Positions 40,077-48,299 of a stretch of 64,000 nucleotides of DNA are shown piece by piece (within the stretch, counting starts at the first letter, position 1; every line of letters starts with the position of its first letter). The DNA is from Roseovarius sp. Pro17 (GTDB taxonomy: Bacteria > Pseudomonadota > Alphaproteobacteria > Rhodobacterales > Rhodobacteraceae), in contig NZ_CP141179.1 of NCBI RefSeq assembly GCF_035599575.1, positions 2,976,001 through 3,040,000 on the forward strand, given 5' to 3'. The notes under the pieces were generated by a model. That model was given only the letters and a program-made list of their open reading frames with translations. It did not search any database and had not been told where the DNA came from. A program made the position numbers and the translations under genes.

Positions 40077-40105
40077 GCGGGGCTACAGCCTTGGAGGAGC
40101 CCCGC
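40077..40105 (+). other. Hairpin in the rplY leader
   Basis: GCGGGGCT (40077-40084) and AGCCCCGC (40098-40105) form a perfect eight-base stem around a 13-base loop that contains GGAGG. The stem ends 23 bases before the rplY ATG. Since ribosomal protein leaders often bind their own product, an autoregulatory role is possible but not shown. Confidence 0.4.
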
Positions 40106-40128
40106 CCTTAATGTATGGAGAATTACAC

Positions 40129-40803
40129 ATGGCTGGAGAAATTCCTGATCTTCACGCCCAGGAACGCACGGGGACAGGCAAGGGCGCCGCTCGTGCTGCA
40201 CGCCGCGAAGGCATGGTTCCTGGTATCGTTTTTGGTGGTGACAACGAGCCGTTGCCGATCAACATCCCGTTCAACGTGCTGCTCAAGCGGCTCAAGCAGG
40301 GGCGATTCCGCTCGACACTGTTCAACCTGAAGGTCGAAGGCCACGACGACGTGCGCGTCATCTGCCGCGACGTTCAGCGTGACGTGGTCAAGGATCTGCC
40401 GACTCATCTGGACCTGATGCGCCTGAAGCGCACGACCAAGATCAACCTGTTCATCCCGATCGATTTCCAGAACGAGGAAGAATGCCCGGCCATTGCCAAG
40501 GGCGGCGTCATGACGACGATCCGCGGCGAAGTCGAGCTGTTGGTAACTGCGGGCGACATCCCCGAGGCATTGATCGTCGACATGACCAAGCTGGTGGACA
40601 TCGGCGATACCATCACGATCTCCGATATCGAGCTGCCCAAGGGCGCCGAGCTGGTGATCAAGGATCGCGATTTCATGATCTGCAACGTGTCGGCCCCCTC
40701 GGCCCTGAAGTCTGATGGCGAAGACGAGGACGATGACGTCGACGCAGATGAGGTCCCCGCGACCGAGCAGGTCGACAATGCACCCGAGGGCGCCGAAGAG
40801 TAA
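40129..40803 (+). CDS. rplY: 50S ribosomal protein L25/general stress protein Ctc
   Basis: 224 residues from ATG 40129, which has GGAG eight bases upstream; an ATG 18 bases earlier is in frame but less likely. The N-terminal L25 domain ([26 protein letters not shown]) binds 5S rRNA. The C-terminal Ctc/TL5 beta domain ([22 protein letters not shown]) follows, with an acidic tail ([11 protein letters not shown]). It is the long Ctc form usual in alphaproteobacteria. It is followed by a terminator and then pth, an order (rplY-pth) found in many bacteria. Confidence 0.96.
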   Translation: MAGEIPDLHAQERTGTGKGAARAARREGMVPGIVFGGDNEPLPINIPFNVLLKRLKQGRFRSTLFNLKVEGHDDVRVICRDVQRDVVKDLPTHLDLMRLKRTTKINLFIPIDFQNEEECPAIAKGGVMTTIRGEVELLVTAGDIPEALIVDMTKLVDIGDTITISDIELPKGAELVIKDRDFMICNVSAPSALKSDGEDEDDDVDADEVPATEQVDNAPEGAEE

Positions 40804-40833
40804 TCTTTGCCCCCGCGTATCGCAAGAATATGG

Positions 40834-40863
40834 AACGCGGCCCTATCATGGGGCCGCGTTTTT
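40834..40863 (+). terminator. Rho-independent terminator of rplY
   Basis: AACGCGGCCC (40834-40843) and GGGCCGCGTT (40851-40860) form a perfect 10-bp stem with a seven-base loop, followed by a T run to 40863, 31 bases after the stop. Confidence 0.93.
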
Positions 40864-40960
40864 CGTTTTTGGCGCGGCACCGCCCAAGTGCGGCCGGTTC
40901 CCAATTCAAATCCGCGCTGAAACCCGCTAGACCGAACTCAGCCAAACCACGAGGGGCGTC

Positions 40961-41707
40961 ATGCTGATCTTTGCAGGGCTGGGGAATCCCGGCGCGAAAT
41001 ATGCCGGCAACCGGCACAATATCGGCTTCATGGCGTTGGACCGCATCGCGGCCGATCACGGCTTTGGGCCGTGGAAGTCCCGCTTTCAGGGCGTGGCCAG
41101 CGAAGGGCGGCTGGGTGACGCCAAGGTTTTGCTGCTCAAACCCGCGACATTCATGAACCTGAGCGGTCAATCGGTCAGCGAGGCCATGCGCTTTTTCAAG
41201 CTGGAGGCGCCGGATATCACCGTTTTCCACGACGAGATCGACCTCGCCCCCGGCAAGGTGCGCGTCAAGGATGGCGGCGGCCATGCGGGCCATAACGGCC
41301 TGCGCTCAATCCACCAACATATCGGCCCGCATTATACCCGTGTGCGCATGGGAGTCGGCCATCCCGGCCGCAAGGAGGCGGTGCCGGGTTATGTCCTGCA
41401 CGATTTCGCCAAGGCAGATCAGGACTGGCTGGACGACGTGCTGCGCGGCTGCTCGGACGGCGCACCGCATCTGGCCGCAGGCGATGGCGGCAGGTTTCAG
41501 AACGCCGTTGCGCTGCGCACCGCGCCGCCGCGTTCATCCGGTGGCACCGCGGGCAAGGGCGCGAAGCCCGAGGGCGGTGCCAAAGCTGCACCCCAGCCCA
41601 AACCTCAGCCCAAACCTCAGCCCACGCCCCAACCGAACCCTGAGCCAAGCCCGGAGCCCAAAGACACGCGCAGCGCGCTGCAAAAGCTGGCCGACAGGTT
41701 TCGCTGA
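40961..41707 (+). CDS. pth: Peptidyl-tRNA hydrolase with proline-rich tail
   Basis: 248 residues; the catalytic core occupies about residues 1-185. Start LIFAGLGNPGAKYAGNRHNIGF holds the catalytic His of the NRHNIGF motif; PATFMNLSGQSV, FHDEIDLAPG and the GGHAGHNGLRSI loop follow. It frees tRNA from prematurely released peptidyl-tRNA. The last 60 residues are an unusual low-complexity extension with repeated Pro-Lys-Pro-Gln and Pro-Glu-Pro units and a basic end (LQKLADRFR); this is likely disordered and of unknown use. It lies 157 bases after rplY, behind its own promoter or read-through. Confidence 0.95.
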   Translation: MLIFAGLGNPGAKYAGNRHNIGFMALDRIAADHGFGPWKSRFQGVASEGRLGDAKVLLLKPATFMNLSGQSVSEAMRFFKLEAPDITVFHDEIDLAPGKVRVKDGGGHAGHNGLRSIHQHIGPHYTRVRMGVGHPGRKEAVPGYVLHDFAKADQDWLDDVLRGCSDGAPHLAAGDGGRFQNAVALRTAPPRSSGGTAGKGAKPEGGAKAAPQPKPQPKPQPTPQPNPEPSPEPKDTRSALQKLADRFR

Positions 41708-41777
41708 AAGCCGCGCTTTGCCAGTTGTCCGCCTTGCGCTAGGCTAGGTTGAGCGAGGCGAGAGAAAGGCCCAAATC

Positions 41778-42149
41778 ATGGAAAAAGACGCATCCATCAA
41801 CGTCCTTGGCGACACGCTCACGCCTTGTTCAGTTCGGGATCCGGTCACCGGATTTTTCCGCGATGGCCATTGCAACACCTGCGCCGAGGATCGCGGCAGT
41901 CACACGGTCTGCGCCGTGATGACAGCCGAATTTCTGGCCTTCTCCAAATATCTCGGCAACGATCTCAGCACGCCCAGGCCCGAATTCGGCTTTGCCGGGC
42001 TGAGGCCGGGCGATCAATGGTGCCTGTGCGCCGCGCGCTTTGTTCAGGCCTACGAAGAAGGCTGCGCACCACGCGTCCACCTCGCCGCGACACATCAACG
42101 CGCGCTCGATATCGTGCCGCTGGCGATGCTGCGGGCGAATGCATCATGA
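41778..42149 (+). CDS. DUF2237 family protein
   Basis: 123 residues. The pattern NVLGDTLTPCSVRDPVTGFFRDGHC, NTCAEDRGSHTVCAVMTAEFLAFSK and GDQWCLCAARF matches DUF2237, a small widespread family with several conserved cysteines (C-x2-C and WCLCA) and no established function; metal binding is conceivable. The ATG lies 70 bases after pth on the same strand. No neighbour gives a clear clue. Confidence 0.85.
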   Translation: MEKDASINVLGDTLTPCSVRDPVTGFFRDGHCNTCAEDRGSHTVCAVMTAEFLAFSKYLGNDLSTPRPEFGFAGLRPGDQWCLCAARFVQAYEEGCAPRVHLAATHQRALDIVPLAMLRANAS

Positions 42150-42298
42150 GACTGCAGGCCTAACAGGTCGAGACGTAAACATGATCGCCTAAAGGCGGCG
42201 TTGTGACGGAAAATCGCGGTGTGACCCATTTGCAGACGCAACAGGTCGGCTCTGCACCCTATTCGACATCCTCTCAAACCATTCACAGGAACTATCAC

Positions 42299-43066
42299 AT
42301 GTATGATCCCGCACAGTTTACACTCAACGGCGACGTAGCAGTTGTAACCGGTGGCGGTGCAGGCATCGGTCGCGCCATTGCCGAAACGTTCGCCGCCTCT
42401 GGTGCCAGCGTCATGGTCAGCGATCTGGATCTGGGCACCGCGCAGGCCGTTGCCGATGGCATCGAAAAGGCGGGCGGCACCGCCGCTGCCGTTGCCTGCG
42501 ACGTGACCAAAGAGGACGATCTGGAACAGTTGGTGGCGCAGACTGTCGACCGCTTTGGCAAGCTGACGATCCTTGTCAGCAACGCGGGCGGCGGCGGGCC
42601 AAAGCCCTTTGACATGCCGATGGAGGATTTCAGACGCGCCTTCGATCTGAACGTGTTCTCGCTGTTTCGTCTGGCGCAGTTGGCCGCGCCTGAGATTGAA
42701 AAGGCCGGGGGCGGTTCGATCCTCGCCATCACGTCGATGGCGGCCGAGAACAAGAACAAGCGCATGGCAGCCTATGGTGCGTCCAAGGCGGCGACCAGCC
42801 ATCTGGTGCGCAACATCGCCTTTGACCTTGGTCCCAAGGGCATCCGGGTGAACGGCATCGCGCCGGGCGCGACCCGCACCGATGCGCTAAAATCGGTTCT
42901 GAACGACGATATTGAGGCCAAGATGCTGGAGCATACGCCGATCAATCGTCTGGGCGAACCTGAGGACATGGCCAACGCCGCGCTGTTTCTCTGCGCGCCT
43001 GCCGCCGCATGGATCAGCGGACAGATCCTGACCGTATCAGGCGGAGGCGTGCAGGAGCTGGACTGA
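42299..43066 (+). CDS. Short-chain dehydrogenase/reductase
   Basis: 255 residues from ATG 42299, with AGGA eight bases upstream; a longer in-frame start at 42203 adds residues unlike the family. Classical SDR: NAD(P) loop TGGGAGIGRAIA, Asp in SDLDLG favouring NAD, NAG in SNAGGGG, and the catalytic Ser in ITSMAAENK, with Tyr-x3-Lys in AYGASKAA. The C-terminal SGQILTVSGG is typical. It resembles 7-alpha-hydroxysteroid dehydrogenase and glucose-dehydrogenase groups. The substrate is not determined. It is a single gene, 230 bases after DUF2237. Confidence 0.9.
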   Translation: MYDPAQFTLNGDVAVVTGGGAGIGRAIAETFAASGASVMVSDLDLGTAQAVADGIEKAGGTAAAVACDVTKEDDLEQLVAQTVDRFGKLTILVSNAGGGGPKPFDMPMEDFRRAFDLNVFSLFRLAQLAAPEIEKAGGGSILAITSMAAENKNKRMAAYGASKAATSHLVRNIAFDLGPKGIRVNGIAPGATRTDALKSVLNDDIEAKMLEHTPINRLGEPEDMANAALFLCAPAAAWISGQILTVSGGGVQELD

Positions 43067-43463
43067 CCGTCAACAACCGGCGCGCGCAGAGGCGTGAGCG
43101 TGCATGTGATGATTGCTGACCGCCGGGCGCTGTCACGCAACTGGTGTTTCCAGAGCGTGTCCTGCTACGTCAAGCCAGCCAAGGGCCTGCGCAATATCGG
43201 CGCAGGTTTCGCGCGCAGGGGCCCTCCATCATCTATTTTATTGGTCGGTTGCTTGCTGTCAAATATGGCCCGAAAAACTCACATTGGGCAATGCTGCGGT
43301 TAATACTGGAGACCCTAAATTATCCAGCCTTTTCATATTGGTATCGCATTGATGACGTTGACCATCAGTTTATCAGCAACATTCGCGCCGCGCACTTGAT
43401 CTAGATCAACGTGCCAAGAACGTGGAGCTATACGTTCCGCGATGCAATTTTGGAGTGTATCTG
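43067..43463. other. Intergenic region upstream of the S/N-oxide reductase
   Basis: About 400 bases, noticeably AT-richer from 43215 on. Short plus-strand frames here look non-coding. It holds the perfect FNR-type box at 43396-43409, a TATACG at 43429-43434 that fits a -10 element, and GGAG at 43452-43455 before the ATG at 43464. Confidence 0.65.
43396..43409 (+). promoter_or_regulatory. FNR/NNR-type box upstream of torA-like gene
   Basis: TTGATCTAGATCAA, a perfect palindrome matching the FNR consensus TTGAT-N4-ATCAA. Its centre is about 39-41 bases upstream of the start predicted from TATACG at 43429, the class II activation spacing. It marks the following Mo-reductase gene as induced when oxygen is low, by FNR or the Dnr/Nnr-type regulator encoded at 46976. 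Confidence 0.85.
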
Positions 43464-46133
43464 ATGACTTTTCCTCAGCCAACACGACGCCGCTTTCTTC
43501 AGGGGGGCGTTGCCGCGCTCGGGGTCTCGCCCCTGCTAAACTCGACTGCACTTGCAGGTCTGGATACCAACTCCTTCGCAAGCCGCGTGTTTCACGCCAG
43601 CCATTTCGGGCCGTTCGAGGCCGTGGTCAAGGATGGCACGCTGATCAATATCAACACTGTGCCAGAGCTGGATGCGCAGCCGACCGAGATGCTAATGTAC
43701 GGCATCAAGGACCGCACCTACGACAAGTCGCGCATCGACTATCCGATGGTGCGCAAATCCTACCTCGAGAATTGGGAATCCGGCGATACCAAACCCGAAT
43801 TGCGCGGCAAGGAACCTTATGTGCGGGTCGACTGGGAAACCGCCTTTAGCCTGACCGCCAAAGCGCTGCTGGACACGGCCAGCAATCACGGCAACGAGGC
43901 GATCTTTAGCTCGTCCTACGGCGGCTGGGCCAATGCGGGCAACTTCCGACCCAACGTGATGCAGGGCCGCCTGTTGAACCTGATCGGCGGCTGCACCAAT
44001 ACCCAAGGCGACTGGTCGGCGGGTGCGTCGCAGATCTGCCTGCCCCGCGTCATTGGCGATATGGAAGTTTACTCCGCGCAGACCGCTTGGGAGGTGATCC
44101 GCGACAACACGGAGGTTTTCGTGCTAGTCGGATGCGATCCGATCAAGAACAACAGAATCGAATATACCGTTGCCGATCACCAGATGTCCGGCCCATGGGC
44201 GCAGATCCGTGATAATGGCTGCCAGTTCGTCTCGATCAATCCGCAGCGCACGCCGTCGGACGAATACCTGAACGCCGATTGGGTCAGCATCGTGCCCAAC
44301 ACCGACGTCGCCCTCTTTAGCGCCATGGCGTTTCATGTTCTGGACAAGGGGCTGGAAGATCGCGAGTACCTCGATAAATACACTGTCGGCTCGGACAAGT
44401 GGATCGCCTACATCAAGGGCGAAACCGACGAGACTCCCAAAACACCGGAATGGGCCGCGGCCATCACCGGGATCGACGCCGACAAGATCCGTGAATTGGC
44501 CGAACTTATGGCCACCAAGAAAACCGAGATCGCCGGCGCATGGTCGCTGCAACGCGCCCAGCACGGCGAGATGACGCATTGGGCCATCGTCAACTTTTCC
44601 GCATTGTGCGGCCAGATCGGCAAGCCGGGCCAAGGCGTCGGGTTTTCGTGGCACTATGGTTCCGGCGGCATGCCCGCATCGGGAAAATCCACACCAACCG
44701 GCCTTAGCCAAGGACGCAACTGGGTCAAGGGCATCTGCCCCGCCAGCCGCATTACCGAGATGCTGGAAAACCCGGGCGCGGAATTCATCTATAACGGCAT
44801 GACCGGCACGTATCCTGACGTCAAAATGATCTACAACGCCGGCAACAACTTTATGTCGCACCAGCAGGACACGAACCGCCTGATCCGTGCGCTGGAAAAG
44901 GTCGAAACCATCGTCAGCGTCGACGTCTGGTGGACCGCCGCGACCCGCTGGGCCGATATTGTGCTGCCTGCCTGCTCGACTCTGGAACGCGACGACATCA
45001 GCGTCGGCGGCACCTATTCCAACGACAAAGTCTATGCGATGAAACAGGTGATCGAACCCGTCGGCGAAAGCATGTCGGACTATCACATTTGTGAGGGCCT
45101 GGCCGACAAGTTGGGGTTGTGGGCACAATTCACCGACAGCCTTGATCTGATCGACCATATCGAGGCGGCCTACAACCGTTCAGGCGCGGCCCAGCACACG
45201 TCGTTCGAAGAGTTCTGGGAAAAGGGCTATGCCCTTCAGGAGGTGCCGGAAGAGGCCCGCAACTGGACGCGGCATGGCGATTTCTACACCGATCCCGTCG
45301 AAACCCCCCTGCACACGTCATCAGGCAAGATCGAGATGTTCTGCGAGGAAATCGCCGGCTTTGACATCGACGATTGCCCCGGAATGCCGGTCTGGATGGA
45401 AAAGCACGAGTATCTCGGCAACGCCAAGGAAGGCCAGCTGCACGTCGTCAGCCCGCACCCGTGGTATCGCCTGCACAGCCAGATGGACCAGTCCGAAACG
45501 CTGCGCGAACTTTACAAGATCGAGGGCCGCGAGCCGGTGCGTGTTAACACTCAGGATGCCGCCGATCGTGGCATCGAAAACGGCGATCTGGTCGAGCTTT
45601 ATAACGACCGTGGTACCATCATCGTCGGCGCCATCCTGTCCGACGACATCATGCCGGGCGTCGTGTCAGTCTATGAGGGCGGCTGGCCGTCGCTGGACAG
45701 TAAGGGACGCTGCAATTCGGGGCTGGTGAATTTCCTGACCTCTACACAGCGGTCCTCGGGCCTAAGTCAGGCGACCACGGCGAACACCGTGCTGTGCAGC
45801 ATGCGCAAATGCGAAGACCCCGAGGGGCCGAATATGGCCTATGAAAAGCCCGAGATCATCGAGGATTACGAACTGAGCGAAATCGACGAGGAATTGCTCG
45901 GTCTCGACCGCGTTGCATCAATCACCGAATTGCTGCTGGCCGATGCCACGCCGGGCGAAAAGATCTTCTACGAGCGGTGCACAGTTTGCCACGGCCCACG
46001 CGAGGCGTCGCACTTTACCCAGAACCAGTGGAAGGGCATCACCCCCTCGATGTTCCCCCGCGCCGGACTAGATGAAAATGAGGCGACACTTGTGATGGAG
46101 TTCCTCATGGAAAACTCCTCCGACGCGCCCTAA
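43464..46133 (+). CDS. TorA/DorA-type S- or N-oxide reductase fused to a C-terminal c-type haem domain
   Basis: 889 residues from ATG 43464, which has GGAG eight bases upstream; ATG 43422 is in frame but would precede the Tat signal. Twin-arginine signal TRRRFLQGG, so it is exported folded to the periplasm. The bis-MGD molybdenum domains follow TorA/DorA/BisC: SSYGGWANAGNF, the serine ligand of Mo probably Ser185 in QGDWSAGASQ, MEVYSAQTAWEV, and YNAGNNFMSHQQDTN. The absence of an N-terminal Fe-S motif fits this subgroup. Residues 839-843 (CTVCH) and the following HFTQNQWKGI and MFPRAGL resemble the C-terminal domain of TorC, a pentahaem partner, here fused to the enzyme. The substrate (TMAO, DMSO or another oxide) is not readable. 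Pseudoazurin is encoded 75 bases downstream. Confidence 0.88.
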   Translation: MTFPQPTRRRFLQGGVAALGVSPLLNSTALAGLDTNSFASRVFHASHFGPFEAVVKDGTLININTVPELDAQPTEMLMYGIKDRTYDKSRIDYPMVRKSYLENWESGDTKPELRGKEPYVRVDWETAFSLTAKALLDTASNHGNEAIFSSSYGGWANAGNFRPNVMQGRLLNLIGGCTNTQGDWSAGASQICLPRVIGDMEVYSAQTAWEVIRDNTEVFVLVGCDPIKNNRIEYTVADHQMSGPWAQIRDNGCQFVSINPQRTPSDEYLNADWVSIVPNTDVALFSAMAFHVLDKGLEDREYLDKYTVGSDKWIAYIKGETDETPKTPEWAAAITGIDADKIRELAELMATKKTEIAGAWSLQRAQHGEMTHWAIVNFSALCGQIGKPGQGVGFSWHYGSGGMPASGKSTPTGLSQGRNWVKGICPASRITEMLENPGAEFIYNGMTGTYPDVKMIYNAGNNFMSHQQDTNRLIRALEKVETIVSVDVWWTAATRWADIVLPACSTLERDDISVGGTYSNDKVYAMKQVIEPVGESMSDYHICEGLADKLGLWAQFTDSLDLIDHIEAAYNRSGAAQHTSFEEFWEKGYALQEVPEEARNWTRHGDFYTDPVETPLHTSSGKIEMFCEEIAGFDIDDCPGMPVWMEKHEYLGNAKEGQLHVVSPHPWYRLHSQMDQSETLRELYKIEGREPVRVNTQDAADRGIENGDLVELYNDRGTIIVGAILSDDIMPGVVSVYEGGWPSLDSKGRCNSGLVNFLTSTQRSSGLSQATTANTVLCSMRKCEDPEGPNMAYEKPEIIEDYELSEIDEELLGLDRVASITELLLADATPGEKIFYERCTVCHGPREASHFTQNQWKGITPSMFPRAGLDENEATLVMEFLMENSSDAP

Positions 46134-46208
46134 GTGCCACAGTAGGCGCTTGAACAACGTCCCCGCTGCGACACCTTTGCAGCGGATTCCAACCAAGAAG
46201 GAAAAGAA

Positions 46209-46646
46209 ATGACTATCAAGACAATCATCGCCGCATCGCTTCTGGCACTTGCCCCCGCTCTTGCCTCTGCCGAAGTGCATGAGGTCCACATGCTGAACAA
46301 GGGCGAAGCCGGAATGATGGTGTTCGAACCGCACTTCGTCTCTGCCGCAGTCGGCGATACCGTCAAGTTCATCCCGACAGACAAGGGCCACAACGCCGAA
46401 AGCATGAAGGGCATGCTGCCGGACGGCCAAGAGAAATTCGTCGGCAAGATCAATCAAGAGGTCGACGTCGAACTGACCGCCGAGGGCGTTATCGGCGTGG
46501 AATGCAAACCGCATCTTGGGATGGGTATGGTCATGGTCATTCAGGTCGCCGACGCGCCTGTGCCTGATGATTTCATGGAAGCGAAGATGCCCAGAAAGGC
46601 CAAAGAGACTTTCGAAGAAATCCTGACCGAAAACGGGCTTAACTGA
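46209..46646 (+). CDS. Pseudoazurin (type 1 copper electron carrier)
   Basis: 145 residues with a Sec signal (MTIKTIIAASLLALAPALASA). Copper ligands are His61 (DKGHNAES), Cys99, His102 and Met107 in VECKPHLGMGM; the usual Tyr in this loop is Leu. FIPTDKGHNAESMKGMLP is the family signature. It carries electrons in the periplasm from the cytochrome bc1 complex to nitrite and nitrous-oxide reductases. Here it can serve NirS and perhaps the fused S/N-oxide reductase. It is followed by a strong terminator, so it ends the torA-like transcript or stands alone. Confidence 0.95.
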   Translation: MTIKTIIAASLLALAPALASAEVHEVHMLNKGEAGMMVFEPHFVSAAVGDTVKFIPTDKGHNAESMKGMLPDGQEKFVGKINQEVDVELTAEGVIGVECKPHLGMGMVMVIQVADAPVPDDFMEAKMPRKAKETFEEILTENGLN

Positions 46647-46665
46647 TCTAAGACCGTCAATTTAA

Positions 46666-46728
46666 GACAGGCCCAAATGGCACCAGCCAATGCTCAGCGA
46701 TTTCTGCATTGGGCCTGTCGCATTTTTT
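46666..46728 (+). terminator. Rho-independent terminator after pseudoazurin
   Basis: GACAGGCCCAA (46666-46676) pairs perfectly with TTGGGCCTGTC (46709-46719) around a 32-base loop, followed by six T at 46723-46728. Located 20 bases after the pseudoazurin stop. Confidence 0.85.
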
Positions 46729-46975
46729 GCCCCGCTAGCCGCCATGTTCGGTCGCCAAGAAGGCGCGGGTTTCCGCAACGGGTCGCTACAAGCGTGAACG
46801 GACACGGGCCAGAAGTTCATTCATATTTAAGGGCTTGGCCGGCCCGCATAGTAAGCCGAAAGCAGCCATCGCCCTGCGGTATCAGGGCATGGCACCCAAT
46901 TGCGCCTTTCTTTCCGGGGTCAGTCATGTTTTCTTTAGTCCCATTGCCGAGCAGCGCATTGCAGGAGATTCAGGT

Positions 46976-47683
46976 ATGGTTCTGCCTCTGGACAGACAGA
47001 TCGCCAAAGACTCTGTATTGATGCGAACCCTACCGGATCATGTCGTCGACACCCTTTTGGGCGACGCTAAAACCCAACAATATGGCCGCGGCGAAACCGT
47101 GTTTTTACAGGGCGAAACGGCCCATGTGATTCATATTGTCGTTGATGGCTGGGTCAAACTCTATCGTGTCGCCCTTAATGGCAACGAGGCGATCGTGAAC
47201 GTGTTTACCCGCAGCCATAGTTTTGGCGAAGCGGTGGCGTTCAAACAAGAAGACTACCCAGTCTCGGCAGAGGCCGTAACTGATTGCAAGCTGCTGCTGA
47301 TCCCGGCCCGCTCGCTTGTCGCGATGATGAAGGAAGAACCCGAGTTGTGTATTGCCGTGCTGGCATCAACCTTTCAGCACCTGCATAAAATGGTGTCTCA
47401 CCTGGAGCAGATCACCGCCCAGACCGGCGCGCAGCGGGTCGCGGCATTCCTTCTAGATCTGAGCAATGGCGACAGCGGTAGTTGCATGGTCACCCTGCCC
47501 TATGACAAAATTCTGATCGCCGGACGCTTGGGCATGAAACCAGAAAGCCTGTCGCGGGCATTTTCCAGACTGGGAAAAGTAGGTGTTAAAATCACTAGAA
47601 ATCACGCCTCTATCAGCGATGTTGATGCGTTGCGAAATTATGCCAGCGTTGATCCCGCCACCGCCTGGAACAAAGCGCTGTGA
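46976..47683 (+). CDS. Crp/Fnr-family regulator (Dnr/Nnr type)
   Basis: 235 residues from ATG 46976, which has AGGAG eight bases upstream; upstream in-frame ATGs add non-family sequence. A cyclic-nucleotide-like sensor domain (GRGETVFLQGETAHVIHIVVDGWVKLYR) has none of the four cysteines of a classical Fnr iron-sulfur cluster, as in NO-sensing Dnr/Nnr proteins that use haem. The C-terminal winged helix (PYDKILIAGRLGMKPESLSRAFSRLG) recognises FNR-type boxes, with Glu-Ser-x-Ser-Arg in the recognition helix. It probably activates nirS, apbE and torA-like genes through the three boxes found here. The stop overlaps the DUF4202 start (GTGA). Confidence 0.88.
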   Translation: MVLPLDRQIAKDSVLMRTLPDHVVDTLLGDAKTQQYGRGETVFLQGETAHVIHIVVDGWVKLYRVALNGNEAIVNVFTRSHSFGEAVAFKQEDYPVSAEAVTDCKLLLIPARSLVAMMKEEPELCIAVLASTFQHLHKMVSHLEQITAQTGAQRVAAFLLDLSNGDSGSCMVTLPYDKILIAGRLGMKPESLSRAFSRLGKVGVKITRNHASISDVDALRNYASVDPATAWNKAL

Positions 47684-48240
47684 CTGCGCTAGCCGTTGCA
47701 TTTGCGGCCATTGACGCTGCCAACGCCAGCGACCCCAATGAGGTGGACGGACACCCCGCCAGCCTGCTTTACGGCCAGCGGATGACAGCCGAGCAGATCA
47801 GGCTGTTCCCGGATGCTCGCGAGGCGCTGCAAATTGCCGCGCGAGGGCAACATATCGAACGCTGGGTTCTTAGCCGGGCGGACTTTCCCGAGGGGCGCGA
47901 AGGCTATCTGACGTGGCGTCGTGATCTGGCCCATCATCATGCCCGCCGCATCGGCGAAATCATGGCCAGTGCAGGCTATGACCAGCACGAGATTGATGCG
48001 GCGCATCGCATGCTTCTGAAGCAGGGGATCAAGCGCGACGCGGACGTTCAGGCGCTGGAAGATATAATCTGTTTCGTATTTCTGAGATGGTATTTCCAAC
48101 CTTTTTCCAGCACGCAAAGCCCCGAAAAGCTGCAACGTATCGTGCAAAAGACGGCGCGCAAGATGTCGGCTGAGGCCCGCGCCCTTGCGCTGGACACATT
48201 TGACTTACCACCGCCGTTTGATGGGTTTTTCAAAGATTGA
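47680..48240 (+). CDS. DUF4202 family protein coupled to the nir regulator
   Basis: 186 residues from GTG 47680, which overlaps the regulator stop by four bases. The pattern AFAAIDAANASDPNEVDG, LYGQRMTAEQIRLFP, the His-rich HIERWVLSRADFPEGREGYLTWRRDLAHHHARR, and DVQALEDIICFVFL matches DUF4202. The arrangement of His and Asp resembles HD-domain proteins and could bind metal. Function is unknown. Coupling to the Dnr-type gene and the position next to nirI suggest a role in nitrite-respiration control or haem d1 assembly, an inference from context only. Confidence 0.75.
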   Translation: MTALAVAFAAIDAANASDPNEVDGHPASLLYGQRMTAEQIRLFPDAREALQIAARGQHIERWVLSRADFPEGREGYLTWRRDLAHHHARRIGEIMASAGYDQHEIDAAHRMLLKQGIKRDADVQALEDIICFVFLRWYFQPFSSTQSPEKLQRIVQKTARKMSAEARALALDTFDLPPPFDGFFKD

Positions 48241-48299
48241 AGCGCATCAGGTAGCGCAGGGCAGGCATATCCCGCCTGATCCGGCAGCCTTTGGCCAAA

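Noticed and set aside
43094..43404. Several short plus-strand frames upstream of the Mo-reductase
   Set aside because: They overlap each other in different frames, have no family pattern, and lie in an AT-richer promoter region.
44124..45158. A 344-residue minus-strand open frame
   Set aside because: It is antisense to the Mo-reductase gene and has no motif or ribosome-binding site.
46150..46163. TTGAACAACGTCCC upstream of pseudoazurin as an NNR box
   Set aside because: The left half fits but the right half lacks the TCAA end; spacing to the ATG is plausible but the match is too weak to call.
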